Shown here: positions 48,901 through 54,349 of the stretch, piece by piece
Layout: each line of letters opens with the position of its first letter
How positions within the stretch are numbered: the stretch's first letter is position 1
Origin: Cristatella mucedo
Taxonomy: Eukaryota > Bryozoa > Phylactolaemata > Cristatellidae
Length of the DNA stretch: 64,000 nt
Direction of reading: 5' to 3'
Assembly (NCBI GenBank): GCA_009760855.2
Contig: WPIO01000060.1
Location: 1,667,501 to 1,731,500, forward strand
Translations under genes and position numbers: made by a program
Notes under the pieces: generated by a model
What the model was told of the DNA's origin: nothing
Seen by the model: only the letters and a program-made list of their open reading frames with translations
The model's database searches: none

Positions 48901-51900
48901 CTGCGTGCCACGCTCAACCTGTGCGTTCTGCACCCGGAAAATGTTTGCGAACTGTCGAAAACTGTTTTCGCTTATCTGCCAAGACCTACCCGCCCGCCAT
49001 TTGCCGCCCACAGGCAGCATCGTCGATCCAAGCCTGTTCGCGCTCGCCATTTCCTACGTCATATCCATGACGGCCATCTTCCAGTGGGTGGTCACGCAAA
49101 GCATAGAAGTGGAGAACATGATGACGTCCGTCGAGCGTGTCACTGAGTACGCCGAGCTACCGCCCGAGGCGCCGCTCGCCAGCGAGCGGGTCAGGCCGCC
49201 GCACGGCTGGCCGAGAGTCGGCAGCATCGAAGCTCGGCGAGTCAGTCTGCGGTACTCGGCAGATGGACCACTCGTGCTGAAGGACGTCAGCTTCAGCATC
49301 GCCGGCAGCGAGAAGGTGAGCACTTTCGCCGCTGCCGCACGCACACCCACGAACACGCACGCGCACACACAGGAAGTTCTCGAACTCACTCGACCGGTCG
49401 CCGGGAGACGACGCTCCTTCGGCTCCCAGAGCCACTACTCCAGGGAAAGAGGGCGGTTCGGCCAGGCAGCCTTTGCAAATCATGATCGATCCTCAGCACG
49501 CACGCACTCGGTGGAGGCGGCGGCTGCCGGAGCGAGCGGGCGTCGTTGGTGGTGCTGATTCGTGCTTCCGCGCTCTGGGAGCATGCACAGGATGCGGCCG
49601 AGCTGGCCGACGGTGCGATGCTGTTGCAGCCGCCTCTCCTTCCGCCGTTGCTCGCTGCCGCTGCCCCTCCCGACGATCGTCTTTTCATCTCCTTCTGCCG
49701 CAGGTTGGCGTGTGCGGGCGCACGGGCGCCGGCAAGAGCTCGCTTCTGGCGGCGCTGTTCCGCCTCAGCGAGCCGCGAGGCTATCTGGCCATCGACGGCG
49801 TGGCGATCTCGGACGTCGGCCTGCACGACCTTCGTGCGGCCGTGTCAATCATACCGCAGGATCCGGTCCTGTTCGACGGCACGGTGCGCAGTAACCTCGA
49901 CCCTTTCTCTGAGCGCGACGACGGTTCGCTGTGGGATGCGCTGCGCCAGACACTTCTGGCCGGCGTCGTACGAGGCCTGCCGGGCGGCCTGGACGCGGCA
50001 GTGAGCGGCGGCGGCGCCAACCTGAGCGTCGGCCAGCGGCAGCTGCTCTGCCTCGCCAGGGCGCTGTTGCGAAACAACCGCGTATTGGTCGTCGACGAAG
50101 CGACGGCAAACGTCGATCCGAGGTGAGCCCGGCGGAGCGGCCCTGGACCAGACGGACCATCAGGGCAGCGTACGGCAGCGACTAGCCAAGCTTAATCGAA
50201 GGGTGGAAACCGTTTCCGCTGTCGCGTGCATTCTCATTTGTCAGTTCTCATCTGCTGGCCTCGTTACTAGACATTGACCTTTCGCCGCCGTTAGCTTCCT
50301 TTTTTTAAGAAAAAAAGTCACGCCCACCAGGCCCACGGGTGGAGGACGTAGCAGCTCGGGAGCTAGAAAAGACTCTATCCAATGGTTCTGAGAAAGTTTC
50401 TTAATCATAATATTAATAAGTTAATAGTTGTAGTAGCGGTATAAGTAAACATAAGAATAATAATAAAAGTAATGCATTTGAAAAAGCGCCCCCAGAGAGA
50501 TCAATATCTTCCAAAACGGTTTACAGTTGCTGCAAAGGAAGCACGATCGAATGGCTTGTGGATCTTTCTGCCTGTGCGTACGACGCTTACAGTTGTGGAA
50601 AAAAACTAAATAGCCATTCTCGTATTTATTGAACGTCGAAACTGCTAAATTCGACCACTTCTGTCTGACATGTACAAGCTCCCCATCGAACTGAGCATCG
50701 ACTTCTCGTTGAAGTGCTTTCATTTTCTTGATCAGCCTGACCAAGTGAAACATTTAATCGTCGTGCCTTCCGTCACAACATCAGCTCTGCTGATGTTAGC
50801 AGTTGAAAGCATGGCATTGTCTTTCTGAGACCGTGCCTCCAATTCCTATTCTAGTAAAGCCTAGAACATGACTGACTGCAGACTGATATCACGGCATACC
50901 TGGCATGACAAAGTTGAAACAAAACTAAAACCCACCATCCTTCAATGCATCTACTTGTCCGTGCGAATCGACCTTAATGTGCATACGCGTGCTGAAATCA
51001 CGCGTAATAGTATCACTAGTCAGTTGATATGCGTCCTTTAAAGTCGATGCGATGCGAAAAAGCATGTATGTCACAAGGCTACACTAATGATTGATTAGCG
51101 TTAAAATGCGTTCTTACTAGCATTGCCATCATTTTTTTACCCTGGATGGCAATGTAGTTCAGCGAGTGTGGATTCATGAAACAATGGGCTTCCTCAACTA
51201 TCTACTACTACTTCTACTAGCTGCATGAGCACCTCGTGCACTCATAGAAATGGGGTGTCCTTCTGGGCTCGTGCGTCGAAAGCATTCTACGTGTAAATAG
51301 CAATCTCTCTATGTTGGCCAATGAACAAGCAAACACAGGTAACTCCGACAGGATGTTCGCGTGGTGGGATCTGCGTGTGGACTTACAGATGGAGATAATA
51401 ATAATAATAATAATAATTAAAATAATGCATTTGATATAGCACTATCCGAGAGCTCAATCTGTTTCTAAGCACTTTACATTTGCTAAAAAGGAAGCACGAT
51501 CGAATGGTTAGTGGTAGCATGCTCAATAAAAAACAGGATAACGTGGTTAGGGGATGACATGCACAGGGTTAGCATGCAACATGCAAGTTTGGTTAGTGGC
51601 AGCATGCACAGTATCAGCACGCACAAGCACATAAAGAACGAATCACAGGGATCCACTAACATTAACAGATTCGTTTTAGTTTCTTTTTAAATTCGGTGCG
51701 TCCCTGATTGGCGCATCGATTCCAGGCGAAACATGTTGATAAATAAATTGCTTACCCCACTGGCTGCTATTAGCACGTTGAACAATAGCTGCCTCTACTG
51801 TCGCCCGCTGATGTTCGTAACGAGACATACGTTCTGCCGCCACACAGGACCAGCGCCGAAGTTCAAGAGACGATAGGCACCAAGTTTCGCTCGTGCACGG

Positions 51901-52244
51901 TACTGACGATAGCGCATCGTCTGCACACCATCATGGACTCGGATCGAGTTATGGTCATGGAGGACGGTCAGCTGATGGAGTTTGACGAGCCGCATGTGCT
52001 GCTGCAGAAACCCAATTCACTCTTGTCCTCGCTGGTGCGCCACGCTGGTGACAAGGAAGCCCAGCTCCTTATCGAACTGGCCAAGGCAGCATACGAAGCT
52101 CGTCGACGCCCCGCTGCGACGGCCTGCGAGGCAGCTGAAGAAGACTTTGCCGAGACAGAGAAGGAGGCTGCTGTAAAGCTCGTGAACTGCGGATCGGACG
52201 CTTTACAGCCAAGGAACGGCCGCGCCACCACCTCCGTCATTTGA
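12467..52244 (+). CDS. ABCC4-like: ABC transporter, subfamily C (MRP4-like), 19 coding exons
   Basis: This is a full transporter of the short MRP type that by family pumps organic anions, cyclic nucleotides and drug conjugates out of the cell with ATP. The exons (each listed separately) sum to 4404 bases, 1467 residues plus stop; human ABCC4 has 1325. Layout by residue: N-terminal cytosolic part 1-85, TMD1 about 86-400, NBD1 about 425-650, low-complexity linker to about 755, TMD2 about 770-1120, NBD2 about 1165-1410, tail to 1467. NBD1 has Walker A GPVGAGKSS (461-469), LSGGQ (551-555) and YLLDD with Asp in place of the catalytic Glu. NBD2 has GRTGAGKSS (from 1201), LSVGQ (1303-1307) and VVDE with the catalytic Glu at 1328. 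The asymmetric pair is normal for ABCC proteins. The C terminus TSVI fits a class I PDZ ligand. Start chosen at 12467: first in-frame ATG, followed by an ABCC4-like N terminus. Exact orthology within ABCC is inferred. Confidence 0.95.
12541..13364 (+). other. Intron 1, CpG-rich
   Basis: Dense CpG, poly-C runs near 13156-13168, no recognisable repeat. Long open frames on both strands are composition artefacts. Confidence 0.7.
13365..13475 (+). CDS. ABCC4-like: ABCC4-like exon 2
   Basis: Acceptor CTTGCAG. Codes [20 protein letters not shown] and YLSERLQ, the conserved N-terminal cytosolic segment of ABCC4-type proteins. Donor AG|GTGACG, phase 2. Confidence 0.93.
13675..13736. repeat. Perfect 22-bp-arm inverted repeat in intron 2
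   Basis: Arms 13675-13696 and 13715-13736 are exact reverse complements and enclose an 18-base GC-rich loop. Arms contain GCGCTCCCATTCG. Confidence 0.9.
13870..14483. other. Intron 2 stretch without recognised element
   Basis: Plain sequence after the CpG block, purine-rich at 14050-14240. Nothing supported as a gene or repeat. Confidence 0.4.
14484..14645 (-). mobile_element. tRNA-derived SINE copy 4
   Basis: Full-length minus-strand copy; A box (TGGCTCACTAGG, with first bases altered), hairpin CACGACCTCGG/CCGAGGTC and B box region (GGGCTCTAATCC, degraded) are visible. Confidence 0.8.
14660..14745 (-). mobile_element. LINE-B tail fragment
   Basis: AAATCTCTTTCTAGGCACTT matches the LINE-B 3' end in reverse; only about 85 bases remain. 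Confidence 0.5.
14746..15730. other. Intron 2 stretch, mostly unrecognised
   Basis: Around 15350-15720 some words (GCTGCGAGGCTTAGCCAAACAATCC, partial) resemble LINE-A coding sequence at low identity, suggesting a very old LINE fragment. Nothing firmer. Confidence 0.35.
15731..15893 (+). mobile_element. tRNA-derived SINE copy 5
   Basis: Plus-strand copy with TGGCACACTAGG (A box), hairpin CACGACCTCG...CGAGGTC, GGTTCGGATCC (B box), second hairpin and tail GCTCTTCTGTCGCTATTCAAAAG. Confidence 0.85.
16119..16251 (+). CDS. ABCC4-like: ABCC4-like exon 3
   Basis: Acceptor AATTGCAG. Codes [10 protein letters not shown], then [20 protein letters not shown], the family's KPSL.RAI motif leading into the first membrane helix. 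Donor GAG|GTAGGA, phase 0. Confidence 0.93.
16440..17580 (+). mobile_element. LINE-A 3' part with reverse transcriptase remnant
   Basis: Opens at the [12 protein letters not shown] motif, then [19 protein letters not shown] with the YADD catalytic pair, then the [14 protein letters not shown] region and the 3' end at GTGGAGTTACAG (17584-17595). Several stops and frameshifts. It lies in intron 3, in the same orientation as the gene. Confidence 0.88.
17855..17960 (-). mobile_element. LINE-B tail
   Basis: AATAATACTAATAATAG followed by the reverse of the LINE-B end (GAGAACTCAATCTCTCTAGACAC) and GGAAGCACGATCGAATGGC. Confidence 0.75.
18140..18300. repeat. (CT)n microsatellite
   Basis: An almost pure CT run at 18211-18279, embedded in a CTGT/CTTT-rich region from about 17970 to 18400. 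The open frames across it are not genes. Confidence 0.95.
18400..19169. other. Intron 3 stretch, unrecognised
   Basis: No supported gene or repeat apart from pyrimidine-rich stretches. Confidence 0.35.
19170..19830 (+). pseudogene. Tc1/mariner-like transposase relic
   Basis: An open frame 19178-19735 starts [19 protein letters not shown] with the helix-turn-helix region of Tc1-like transposases ([14 protein letters not shown]...VRSNIRK). Further on it has the [15 protein letters not shown] segment near the middle of the catalytic domain, and beyond the stop a recognisable ESIMN(Q/K) word near 19776. The part between is shorter than in full-length transposases (~340 residues) and the acidic residues are not intact. 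Terminal inverted repeats could not be found by eye. Confidence 0.7.
19855..20310. repeat. Segment bounded by ~33-bp direct repeats
   Basis: TTGCAGCAATAATGGCCAGG (19862 onward) and CTGCAGCAATAATGGCCTGG (20278 onward) lie in the same orientation about 417 bases apart, with matching flanks of about 33 bp in total. The interior has a poly-C run at 20020-20031 and is GC-rich. Identity unknown. Confidence 0.5.
20311..21150. other. Intron 3 stretch, unrecognised
   Basis: Ordinary mixed sequence; no supported gene or repeat. Confidence 0.35.
21151..21416 (-). mobile_element. LINE-A 3' end with ATGT microsatellite tail
   Basis: (ATGT)n at 21151-21219 is followed by TGTATCTTCGCCTGTAACTC and CACAAAGCC, the LINE-A end read in reverse, and continues to 21416. 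It adjoins an oppositely oriented LINE-A segment (21417). Confidence 0.8.
21417..21850 (+). mobile_element. LINE-A reverse transcriptase segment, inverted relative to its 3' end
   Basis: Translates as [20 protein letters not shown]-like residues, the conserved [12 protein letters not shown] motif, then after the SPIN insertion as [20 protein letters not shown]. Together with 21151-21416 it looks like one LINE insertion with a 5' inversion. Confidence 0.8.
21507..21694. mobile_element. SPIN-like non-autonomous hAT element (MITE), 188 bp
   Basis: Terminal inverted repeats CAGTGGTTCTCAACC and GGTTGAGAACCGCTG, with subterminal GCGACCCTTTAATACAGTTC and GTGAAAGGGTCGTTCGACCA, match the SPIN/URR1-type elements described from tetrapods and some invertebrates. 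Flanking 8-mers GCCTAGAC (21499-21506) and GTCTAGGC (21695-21702) match at 6 of 8 positions with a central TA, as expected for target duplications of the Buster group of hAT elements. Confidence 0.9.
22210..22300 (+). mobile_element. tRNA-derived SINE copy 6 (diverged, 5' part)
   Basis: ATGATGGCCCAGGAGG resembles the A-box region and GTCGTGGGTTTTAATCC the B-box region; the rest is lost. Confidence 0.55.
22301..23204. other. Intron 3 stretch, unrecognised
   Basis: AT-rich sequence with no supported feature. Confidence 0.35.
23205..23315 (+). mobile_element. Degenerate LINE-B tail
   Basis: CACTGTGCATGTC and GAGTGCCTGGAGGAGATTCTG are recognisable pieces of the LINE-B 3' region. Confidence 0.4.
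23378..23573. repeat. (TA)n microsatellite
   Basis: Nearly 200 bases of TA repeats with interspersed TATG/TACA. Confidence 0.95.
23606..23637. promoter_or_regulatory. Hairpin containing an ARE/AP-1-like motif
   Basis: TCAGTGACTCAG (23606-23617) pairs with CTGAGTCGCTGA (23626-23637) at 11 of 12 positions. The left arm contains GTGACTCAGC, which fits the antioxidant-response-element core RTGACnnnGC. Function is conjecture. Confidence 0.3.
23941..24180 (+). CDS. ABCC4-like: ABCC4-like exon 4
   Basis: Acceptor GCTTTCAG. Codes [18 protein letters not shown], the second membrane helix, and the [15 protein letters not shown] segment found in ABCC4 proteins. Donor AAG|GTAATG, phase 0. Confidence 0.95.
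24272..24361 (+). CDS. ABCC4-like: ABCC4-like exon 5
   Basis: Acceptor CGTTGCAG. Codes [20 protein letters not shown] then [10 protein letters not shown], the family's T.GHVV.L.S.D...F motif. Donor CAA|GTGAGT, phase 0. Confidence 0.95.
24825..24927 (+). mobile_element. LINE-B tail with (ATT)n
   Basis: GTGTATAGAAAGGGATTCAG and GAGGGCGCTATACAAACG are followed by TTATTATT...ATT (24882-24927). Confidence 0.8.
25860..28370 (-). pseudogene. hAT-like (ZMYM1/DUF4371-type) transposase, decayed
   Basis: Reading right to left: a lysine-rich N terminus ([20 protein letters not shown], 28300-28220), a middle part with [10 protein letters not shown] and the [20 protein letters not shown] segment typical of DUF4371 proteins, [29 protein letters not shown], and finally the hAT C-terminal dimerisation motif ([20 protein letters not shown], about 26035-25975). 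At least six stops and frameshifts break it. It is the fullest copy of the family seen at 10545-10915. No target duplication was identified. Confidence 0.8.
28580..28745 (-). mobile_element. LINE-B-related tail, variant subfamily
   Basis: ATAATAATACATTTGTATAG, then GGTGGTAACATGCGTAAGCA, a variant also seen at 37295-37620, different from the main subfamily in the middle part. Confidence 0.65.
28790..29790 (-). pseudogene. Gypsy-like integrase region, decayed
   Basis: Minus-strand frames give [14 protein letters not shown] near 29280, [15 protein letters not shown] near 29150 and [13 protein letters not shown] near 29065. These are the D, D and E segments of a Ty3/Gypsy integrase, in order, with stops and frameshifts. 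Upstream (to about 29790) a zinc-finger-like and RNase H linker region is faintly readable. A third, distinct Gypsy relic in the window. Confidence 0.75.
30030..30193 (+). CDS. ABCC4-like: ABCC4-like exon 6
   Basis: Acceptor TTTTTTGCAG. Codes [20 protein letters not shown] and [19 protein letters not shown], membrane helices 3-4 of TMD1, ending GKLFAKL. Donor CAG|GTAAGC, phase 2. Confidence 0.96.
30415..31112 (+). mobile_element. LINE-B copy, left part
   Basis: Translates as [20 protein letters not shown], followed by the [10 protein letters not shown] segment and the 3' untranslated region. Interrupted at 31112 and resumed at 31414. Confidence 0.8.
31113..31413. mobile_element. Unknown 301-bp insert inside LINE-B
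   Basis: Other LINE-B copies read directly from GAGCATGCTA into CCACTAACCG. Here 301 bases intervene, bounded by CTA on both sides. The insert is GC-rich, has no recognisable terminal inverted repeat and no SINE boxes. Confidence 0.55.
31414..31515 (+). mobile_element. LINE-B copy, right part (tail)
   Basis: CCACTAACCGTTCGAATCGC through CAGTAAATGTAAAGTGCC and the ATT-rich tail; continuation of 30415-31112. Confidence 0.8.
31665..31790 (+). CDS. ABCC4-like: ABCC4-like exon 7
   Basis: Acceptor CTTTGCAG. Codes [20 protein letters not shown] then [13 protein letters not shown], the conserved TD.R...MNE...G...IKMY.WE segment. Donor AAG|GTACTA, phase 2. Confidence 0.96.
32243..32498 (+). CDS. ABCC4-like: ABCC4-like exon 8
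   Basis: Acceptor CTTTCCAG. Codes membrane helices 5-6 ([39 protein letters not shown]), closing TMD1. Donor CAG|GTAGGA, phase 0. Confidence 0.92.
32930..33600 (+). mobile_element. LINE-A 3' fragment
   Basis: [20 protein letters not shown] and [11 protein letters not shown] match other LINE-A copies; the 3' end is at GGAGCTACCGGCGGAGATAT (33582-33601). Confidence 0.82.
33601..34278. other. Intron 8 right part
   Basis: No element recognised except a (GA)n run at 34173-34198, 80 bases before exon 9. Confidence 0.5.
34279..34395 (+). CDS. ABCC4-like: ABCC4-like exon 9
   Basis: Acceptor GCGCAG, with a weak pyrimidine tract. Codes [10 protein letters not shown] and the start of NBD1 ([12 protein letters not shown]), matching the FL.LDE and F.A.W segments of ABCC4. 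Donor GGC|GTAAGA, phase 0. Confidence 0.9.
34455..34545 (+). mobile_element. LINE-B tail
   Basis: GTTTGCAGCAAATGTAATGT, GAGGGCGCTATAACAAATG and ATTATT runs, within intron 9. Confidence 0.8.
34613..34776 (-). mobile_element. tRNA-derived SINE copy 7
   Basis: Full-length minus-strand copy in intron 9, ending only about 58 bases before exon 10. It carries a 4-base insertion just at the B box (GAATCGAACCACCC). Confidence 0.85.
34835..34924 (+). CDS. ABCC4-like: ABCC4-like exon 10
   Basis: Acceptor CTTTTTCAG. Codes [20 protein letters not shown] and [10 protein letters not shown]: Walker A of NBD1 is split after its Lys by intron 10. Donor AAG|GTAAGC, phase 0. Confidence 0.95.
35401..35774 (+). 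CDS. ABCC4-like: ABCC4-like exon 11
   Basis: Acceptor CGTTGCAG. Starts [11 protein letters not shown], completing Walker A. Carries the Q loop (AYAAQEPWI), [17 protein letters not shown] and Walker [14 protein letters not shown], where Asp replaces the catalytic Glu. Donor AG|GTAACA, phase 2. Confidence 0.97.
36198..36610 (-). repeat. Solo LTR of the Gypsy-like element, 413 bp
   Basis: Reverse orientation copy of the LTR at 3251-3663: plus strand starts TGTAGTTTGG and ends ACGAACTACA. The 5-bp direct repeats CTCTC flank it (36193-36197 and 36611-36615). No internal sequence remains, so it arose by LTR-LTR recombination. Its polyadenylation signal reads TTTATT at 36247-36252 on the plus strand. 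Confidence 0.95.
37100..37292. repeat. GA-rich microsatellite
   Basis: GAGAGA runs interleaved with GAATGAAAAAGAGAAAG repeats. The long minus-strand open frame through it is compositional. Confidence 0.95.
37295..37620 (-). mobile_element. LINE-B 3' fragment, variant subfamily
   Basis: ATAATAATACATTTGTATAG, then GGTGGTAACACCCGCAAGCA and a shared 3' region to GGTTTGTACGAGGTATGG. Same variant as at 28580. Confidence 0.75.
37707..38351 (+). CDS. ABCC4-like: ABCC4-like exon 12
   Basis: Acceptor ACGTTGCAG. Begins [20 protein letters not shown] with the NBD1 H loop His. It then codes a linker of about 110 residues rich in Ala, Gly, Ser and acidic residues (phosphorylatable Ser present but unproven), [14 protein letters not shown] and membrane helix 7, ending DWYLTE. 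Donor TG|GTAGGC, phase 2. This 645-base exon is the longest. Confidence 0.96.
38844..39156 (+). CDS. ABCC4-like: ABCC4-like exon 13
   Basis: Start is set by phase: TG from exon 12 plus G gives Trp at the acceptor CGCGTCGTAG. Codes an extracellular loop with a Gly run (GGGGGG) and five N-glycosylation sequons (NST, NHT, and NGS three times), then helix 8 ([20 protein letters not shown]). Donor AAG|GTGAGG, phase 0. The human loop is shorter and carries two glycosylation sites. Confidence 0.88.
39577..39745 (+). mobile_element. tRNA-derived SINE copy 8
   Basis: Cleanest plus-strand copy: A box TGGCTCACTAGG (39586-39597), hairpin arms CACGACCTCG (39614-39623) and CGAGGTCGTG (39628-39637), B box GGCTCGAATCC (39638-39648), second hairpin 39662-39700, tail to TTAAATCAGCTA. 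Confidence 0.9.
39746..40065. other. Intron 13 stretch, unrecognised
   Basis: GC-rich spacer without a supported feature. Confidence 0.35.
40066..40545 (-). mobile_element. LINE-A 3' fragment
   Basis: Starts with TGTATCTCCGTCTGTGAGTC (reverse of the LINE-A end) and continues to GGCCACGTGGGTCAGCG. Confidence 0.82.
40600..40830 (-). mobile_element. Second, more degenerate LINE-A 3' piece
   Basis: CTGAGCGGCTGTCAGTGAAC... CGCCAAGCAAAGAAGTGAGA repeats the AAGCGGCTTT...CGCGCAACAAAGAGAAAG region of 40150-40215, so part of the LINE end is present twice. Confidence 0.45.
40950..41050 (+). mobile_element. LINE-B tail
   Basis: TTTGCAGCAAATGTAAAGTG followed by AAAGGCGCTACACAAATG and ATT triplets. Confidence 0.8.
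41110..41235 (-). mobile_element. LINE-B tail
   Basis: Short (AT)n, then CACCCTCAGAGAACTGAATC and TTTCTAGACATTTTACA; opposite orientation to the previous tail 60 bases away. Confidence 0.75.
41256..41415 (-). mobile_element. tRNA-derived SINE copy 9 (diverged)
   Basis: Recognisable tail (AGCTGATTCAACAGCC), AGAAGAGCCTTCGCGGC and a B-box-like GGACTCGAATCC; divergent A-box region. Confidence 0.7.
41885..42055 (+). CDS. ABCC4-like: ABCC4-like exon 14
   Basis: Acceptor CCGCCTAG, chosen because it keeps phase 0; a nearer CACAG would break the frame. Codes [40 protein letters not shown] and DDLLP, the most conserved cytosolic segment of TMD2. Donor ACG|GTGAGC, phase 0. Confidence 0.95.
42150..42240 (+). 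mobile_element. LINE-B tail
   Basis: GCGAAGTGCCTCGATAGAGG, then GGGTGCTATACAAATGAATT. Confidence 0.65.
43475..44000 (+). mobile_element. LINE-C (CR1/L2 group) fragment
   Basis: [20 protein letters not shown] corresponds to the RLDYCNSLL.GLP region of the other LINEs but belongs to another family, shared with 47880-48640 (both have CAGGACTCTCGGCA). Confidence 0.65.
45305..45455 (+). CDS. ABCC4-like: ABCC4-like exon 15
   Basis: Acceptor TTTCGACTAG. Codes [20 protein letters not shown] and [18 protein letters not shown] (helices 9-10), ending RAVKRLEAV. The donor is taken as TAT|GTACGT at 45456 because it leaves one base that completes Ser with exon 16 and keeps the family's spacing. The nearby GTATGT at 45452 would leave phase 0 and break the frame. 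Confidence 0.9.
45456..46979 (+). other. Intron 15
   Basis: No repeat or gene that I can support in these 1.5 kb. Confidence 0.5.
46980..47210 (+). CDS. ABCC4-like: ABCC4-like exon 16
   Basis: Acceptor TTTGCCCACAG. Codes [40 protein letters not shown] and helix 11, ending ILAKE. These are the RSP..SH....L.GL.TIRA and RW.A.RLD motifs of ABCC transporters. Donor A|GTAAGG, phase 1. Confidence 0.95.
47211..49013 (+). other. Intron 16
   Basis: Contains a LINE-C fragment (47880-48640). 47211-47880 and 48660-49013 show nothing else I can support. Confidence 0.6.
47880..48640 (+). mobile_element. LINE-C fragment
   Basis: [20 protein letters not shown] followed by [20 protein letters not shown], the same region as in LINE-A and LINE-B proteins but of the 43475 family. 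Frameshifted. Confidence 0.7.
49014..49315 (+). CDS. ABCC4-like: ABCC4-like exon 17
   Basis: Acceptor CGCCCACAG. Codes helix 12 ([20 protein letters not shown]), [15 protein letters not shown] and the N-terminal part of NBD2 ([20 protein letters not shown]). Donor AAG|GTGAGC, phase 0. Confidence 0.96.
49704..50122 (+). CDS. ABCC4-like: ABCC4-like exon 18
   Basis: Acceptor CTGCCGCAG. Codes the core of NBD2: [15 protein letters not shown] (Walker A), IIPQDPVLF (Q loop), [17 protein letters not shown] (signature) and [12 protein letters not shown] (Walker B with catalytic Glu, D loop). Donor AG|GTGAGC, phase 2. Strongly G/C-ending codons. Confidence 0.97.
50400..50560 (-). mobile_element. LINE-B tail
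   Basis: AATAATAATAAAAGTAATGC, then the reverse of the LINE-B end and GGAAGCACGATCGAATGGC. Confidence 0.75.
51390..51700 (-). mobile_element. LINE-B 3' fragment
   Basis: (ATA)n, GAGCTCAATCTGTTTCTAAG and the usual internal words (GTTAGTGGTAGCATGCTC, GACATGCACAGGGTTAGC). Confidence 0.82.
51848..52244 (+). CDS. ABCC4-like: ABCC4-like exon 19, terminal
   Basis: Acceptor CCACACAG. Codes [20 protein letters not shown], the H loop [20 protein letters not shown] and DEPHVLLQ, then a variable acidic and Ala-rich tail ending ATTSVI. TGA at 52242-52244. No AATAAA follows within about 600 bases, so the polyadenylation site is not placed. Confidence 0.96.
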
Positions 52245-52754
52245 CTCAATCAGACTCGCTGTGGTGCTTTCTCGAGTGGGATAACAAAGTTAGTCGATTT
52301 TTGCACTAAGTCCTGCTTGGCATAGGAAATACGCAAATTCTTGGGGAAGAGCTTTCTATTGCAATCAATGAAGACTCGCTGAGTGAGGAGCTTTGCACAC
52401 GATAGCTTTTAAAACTCCGAATTAATTTTTTCCTACAGTAAGCCAGTAAGCTGTTCATGTACCACCGTGTATCATTAGAGTACCAGCAGCACCAGCAGTC
52501 AGCCTACGAGGCAAACACGCTAGCGGAAACGACTAATGCAAAAGTGGCCGAAGTCGCTTAGCTGAATTTACAGCTACCAAACAAGAAAGTAATTTTTTAT
52601 CAGGCGGCATAGCTCCAAAAATCAGCTGAGACGAGTTGCCGTTTGTCAGAAGTGTCCTTTTAACTGCCCATACACATTCTTGTTGACGGGTTATCGTTAA
52701 AGTTAAATTTGGGCATCAACGTAAGTGGTCGAATTCAGCCGTGCTGGTAAAATT
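52245..52754. other. Presumed 3' untranslated region and downstream DNA
   Basis: Unique-looking sequence with no canonical AATAAA; the transcript end cannot be fixed. Confidence 0.4.
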
Positions 52755-53695
52755 AGGGATAATGATAATAATAACAATAACATGCTTGATAAAGTGCCCT
52801 CAGAGAACTCAATCTCTTTCTAGGAGCTTTAAAGTTTGCTGCAAAGGAAGTATGATTGAATGGTTAGTAGTAGCATGCTCAATAAACAACAAGAACAACA
52901 TGGTTTTGGGTGACATGCACAGGGTCATCATGCAAGTGGGATTAGTGGCAGCATGCACAGTGTCAGCACGCATAAGCACATAAAGGATGAATCACGGGGA
53001 ATCACTAAATGCGGTCATAAATAGGCGCGTTTTAATATTATTTTAAATGTGGTTAAGTCTGGGGATATTGTGATGGAAGTCGGGAGTGAGCTCCAGGCTT
53101 TAGGAGCATGCGAATTAAAGGCACGGTCTCAAAAGGGTTTGAGGTTTGTACAAGTTATAGGTAAACAGTTGGATTCCGAAAAGCGGTTGGTACGATGCCT
53201 GGTTGGCAGTAGATCTGATCGGCAGGCTAGAGCCGAAGAATAAAGGGACCTAAAAGTGATTGATAAAACCTTGAAGTTGATGCGTGCTTGACTGGTAGCC
53301 AGTGCAAGTCGGCGAGCAGTAGTACGATGTGGCAACTGCGACGCTCACGACAGACATGCCTAGCGGCCGAGTTTGCACCATCTGTAAGTGCCTCATTGCA
53401 TAGGCCGGTAGACCGGCAAGCATTGAGTTACTCAAGTCAGGATGGGATGTCACAAATGCATGGACCAACTTAGATATGATATGCTTATCTAGACAAGCCC
53501 GAATTTTAGCAACGTTATGTAGCTGAAGGTAGGCAGACTTGATTGGGGAGCTGGTGCGGTCATCTAACGAAAAGTCACTTTGGAACATGACACCTAGGGA
53601 TCTTACGCTTACATCGGCAGCACGGTAATGATCAATAAGAAGACCGGCTGACTTCAGGTTATAGCTCATGCGGAAGTTAGACGTAATTAAAACTC
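52755..53695 (-). mobile_element. LINE-B copy with coding remnant
   Basis: The 3' tail is at 52755 (AATAATAATAACAATAACAT). The minus-strand frame 53669-53250 encodes the end of the LINE protein ([40 protein letters not shown]). The fullest view of the LINE-B 3' kilobase. Confidence 0.88.
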
Positions 53696-53699
53696 AGAC

Positions 53700-54135
53700 A
53701 GTTAGACAGAGTTTACGTTATGCGATTACTTACCGCTCGGTACATCGCCGCAGACTCAGCAGCCCCGCCACCGTGAAATCGGCTTAGCTCGTATCGATAT
53801 ATCGGTCGAATAGATCGTTTAGCTCGTATCGTATGAGAGTACAATAGGTTCTAAACCAATTTCTTTTAATGATGCCCAGTGATAAGTCGAGAGTTTTCCC
53901 GTAGGGCTACTTTGGAAAACCCTTTCCCAATATGCCTAGCGGAATCATATTAAGAGATAGACATCCAGGCACACGGTTGCTAATTACCTTGCGTTTTTTA
54001 ATGCGAGACTCGTGGATTTCTGCATTAAAGAGCTATTTCATTTTTCCGATTGCAGGCAATAGAAGCACGGATGCTCAAAGAGCGCTATTAAATTCAGATA
54101 TTTATGTGTAACTGCTCGGTGCAGCTGAGCGTCTT
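53700..54135. other. Unannotated stretch
   Basis: No supported feature. Confidence 0.35.
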
Positions 54136-54136
54136 C

Positions 54137-54296
<160 letters not shown>

Positions 54297-54349
54297 CTCC
54301 CTTTGTCTTTTTTCCTGCTTGCTTTCCTCGCTTACCGATGGATGGCGAT

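Larger units (their letters stand above)
50123..51847 (+). other. Intron 18
   Basis: Contains two LINE-B tails (50400-50560, 51390-51700). 50560-51385 has no supported feature. Confidence 0.6.
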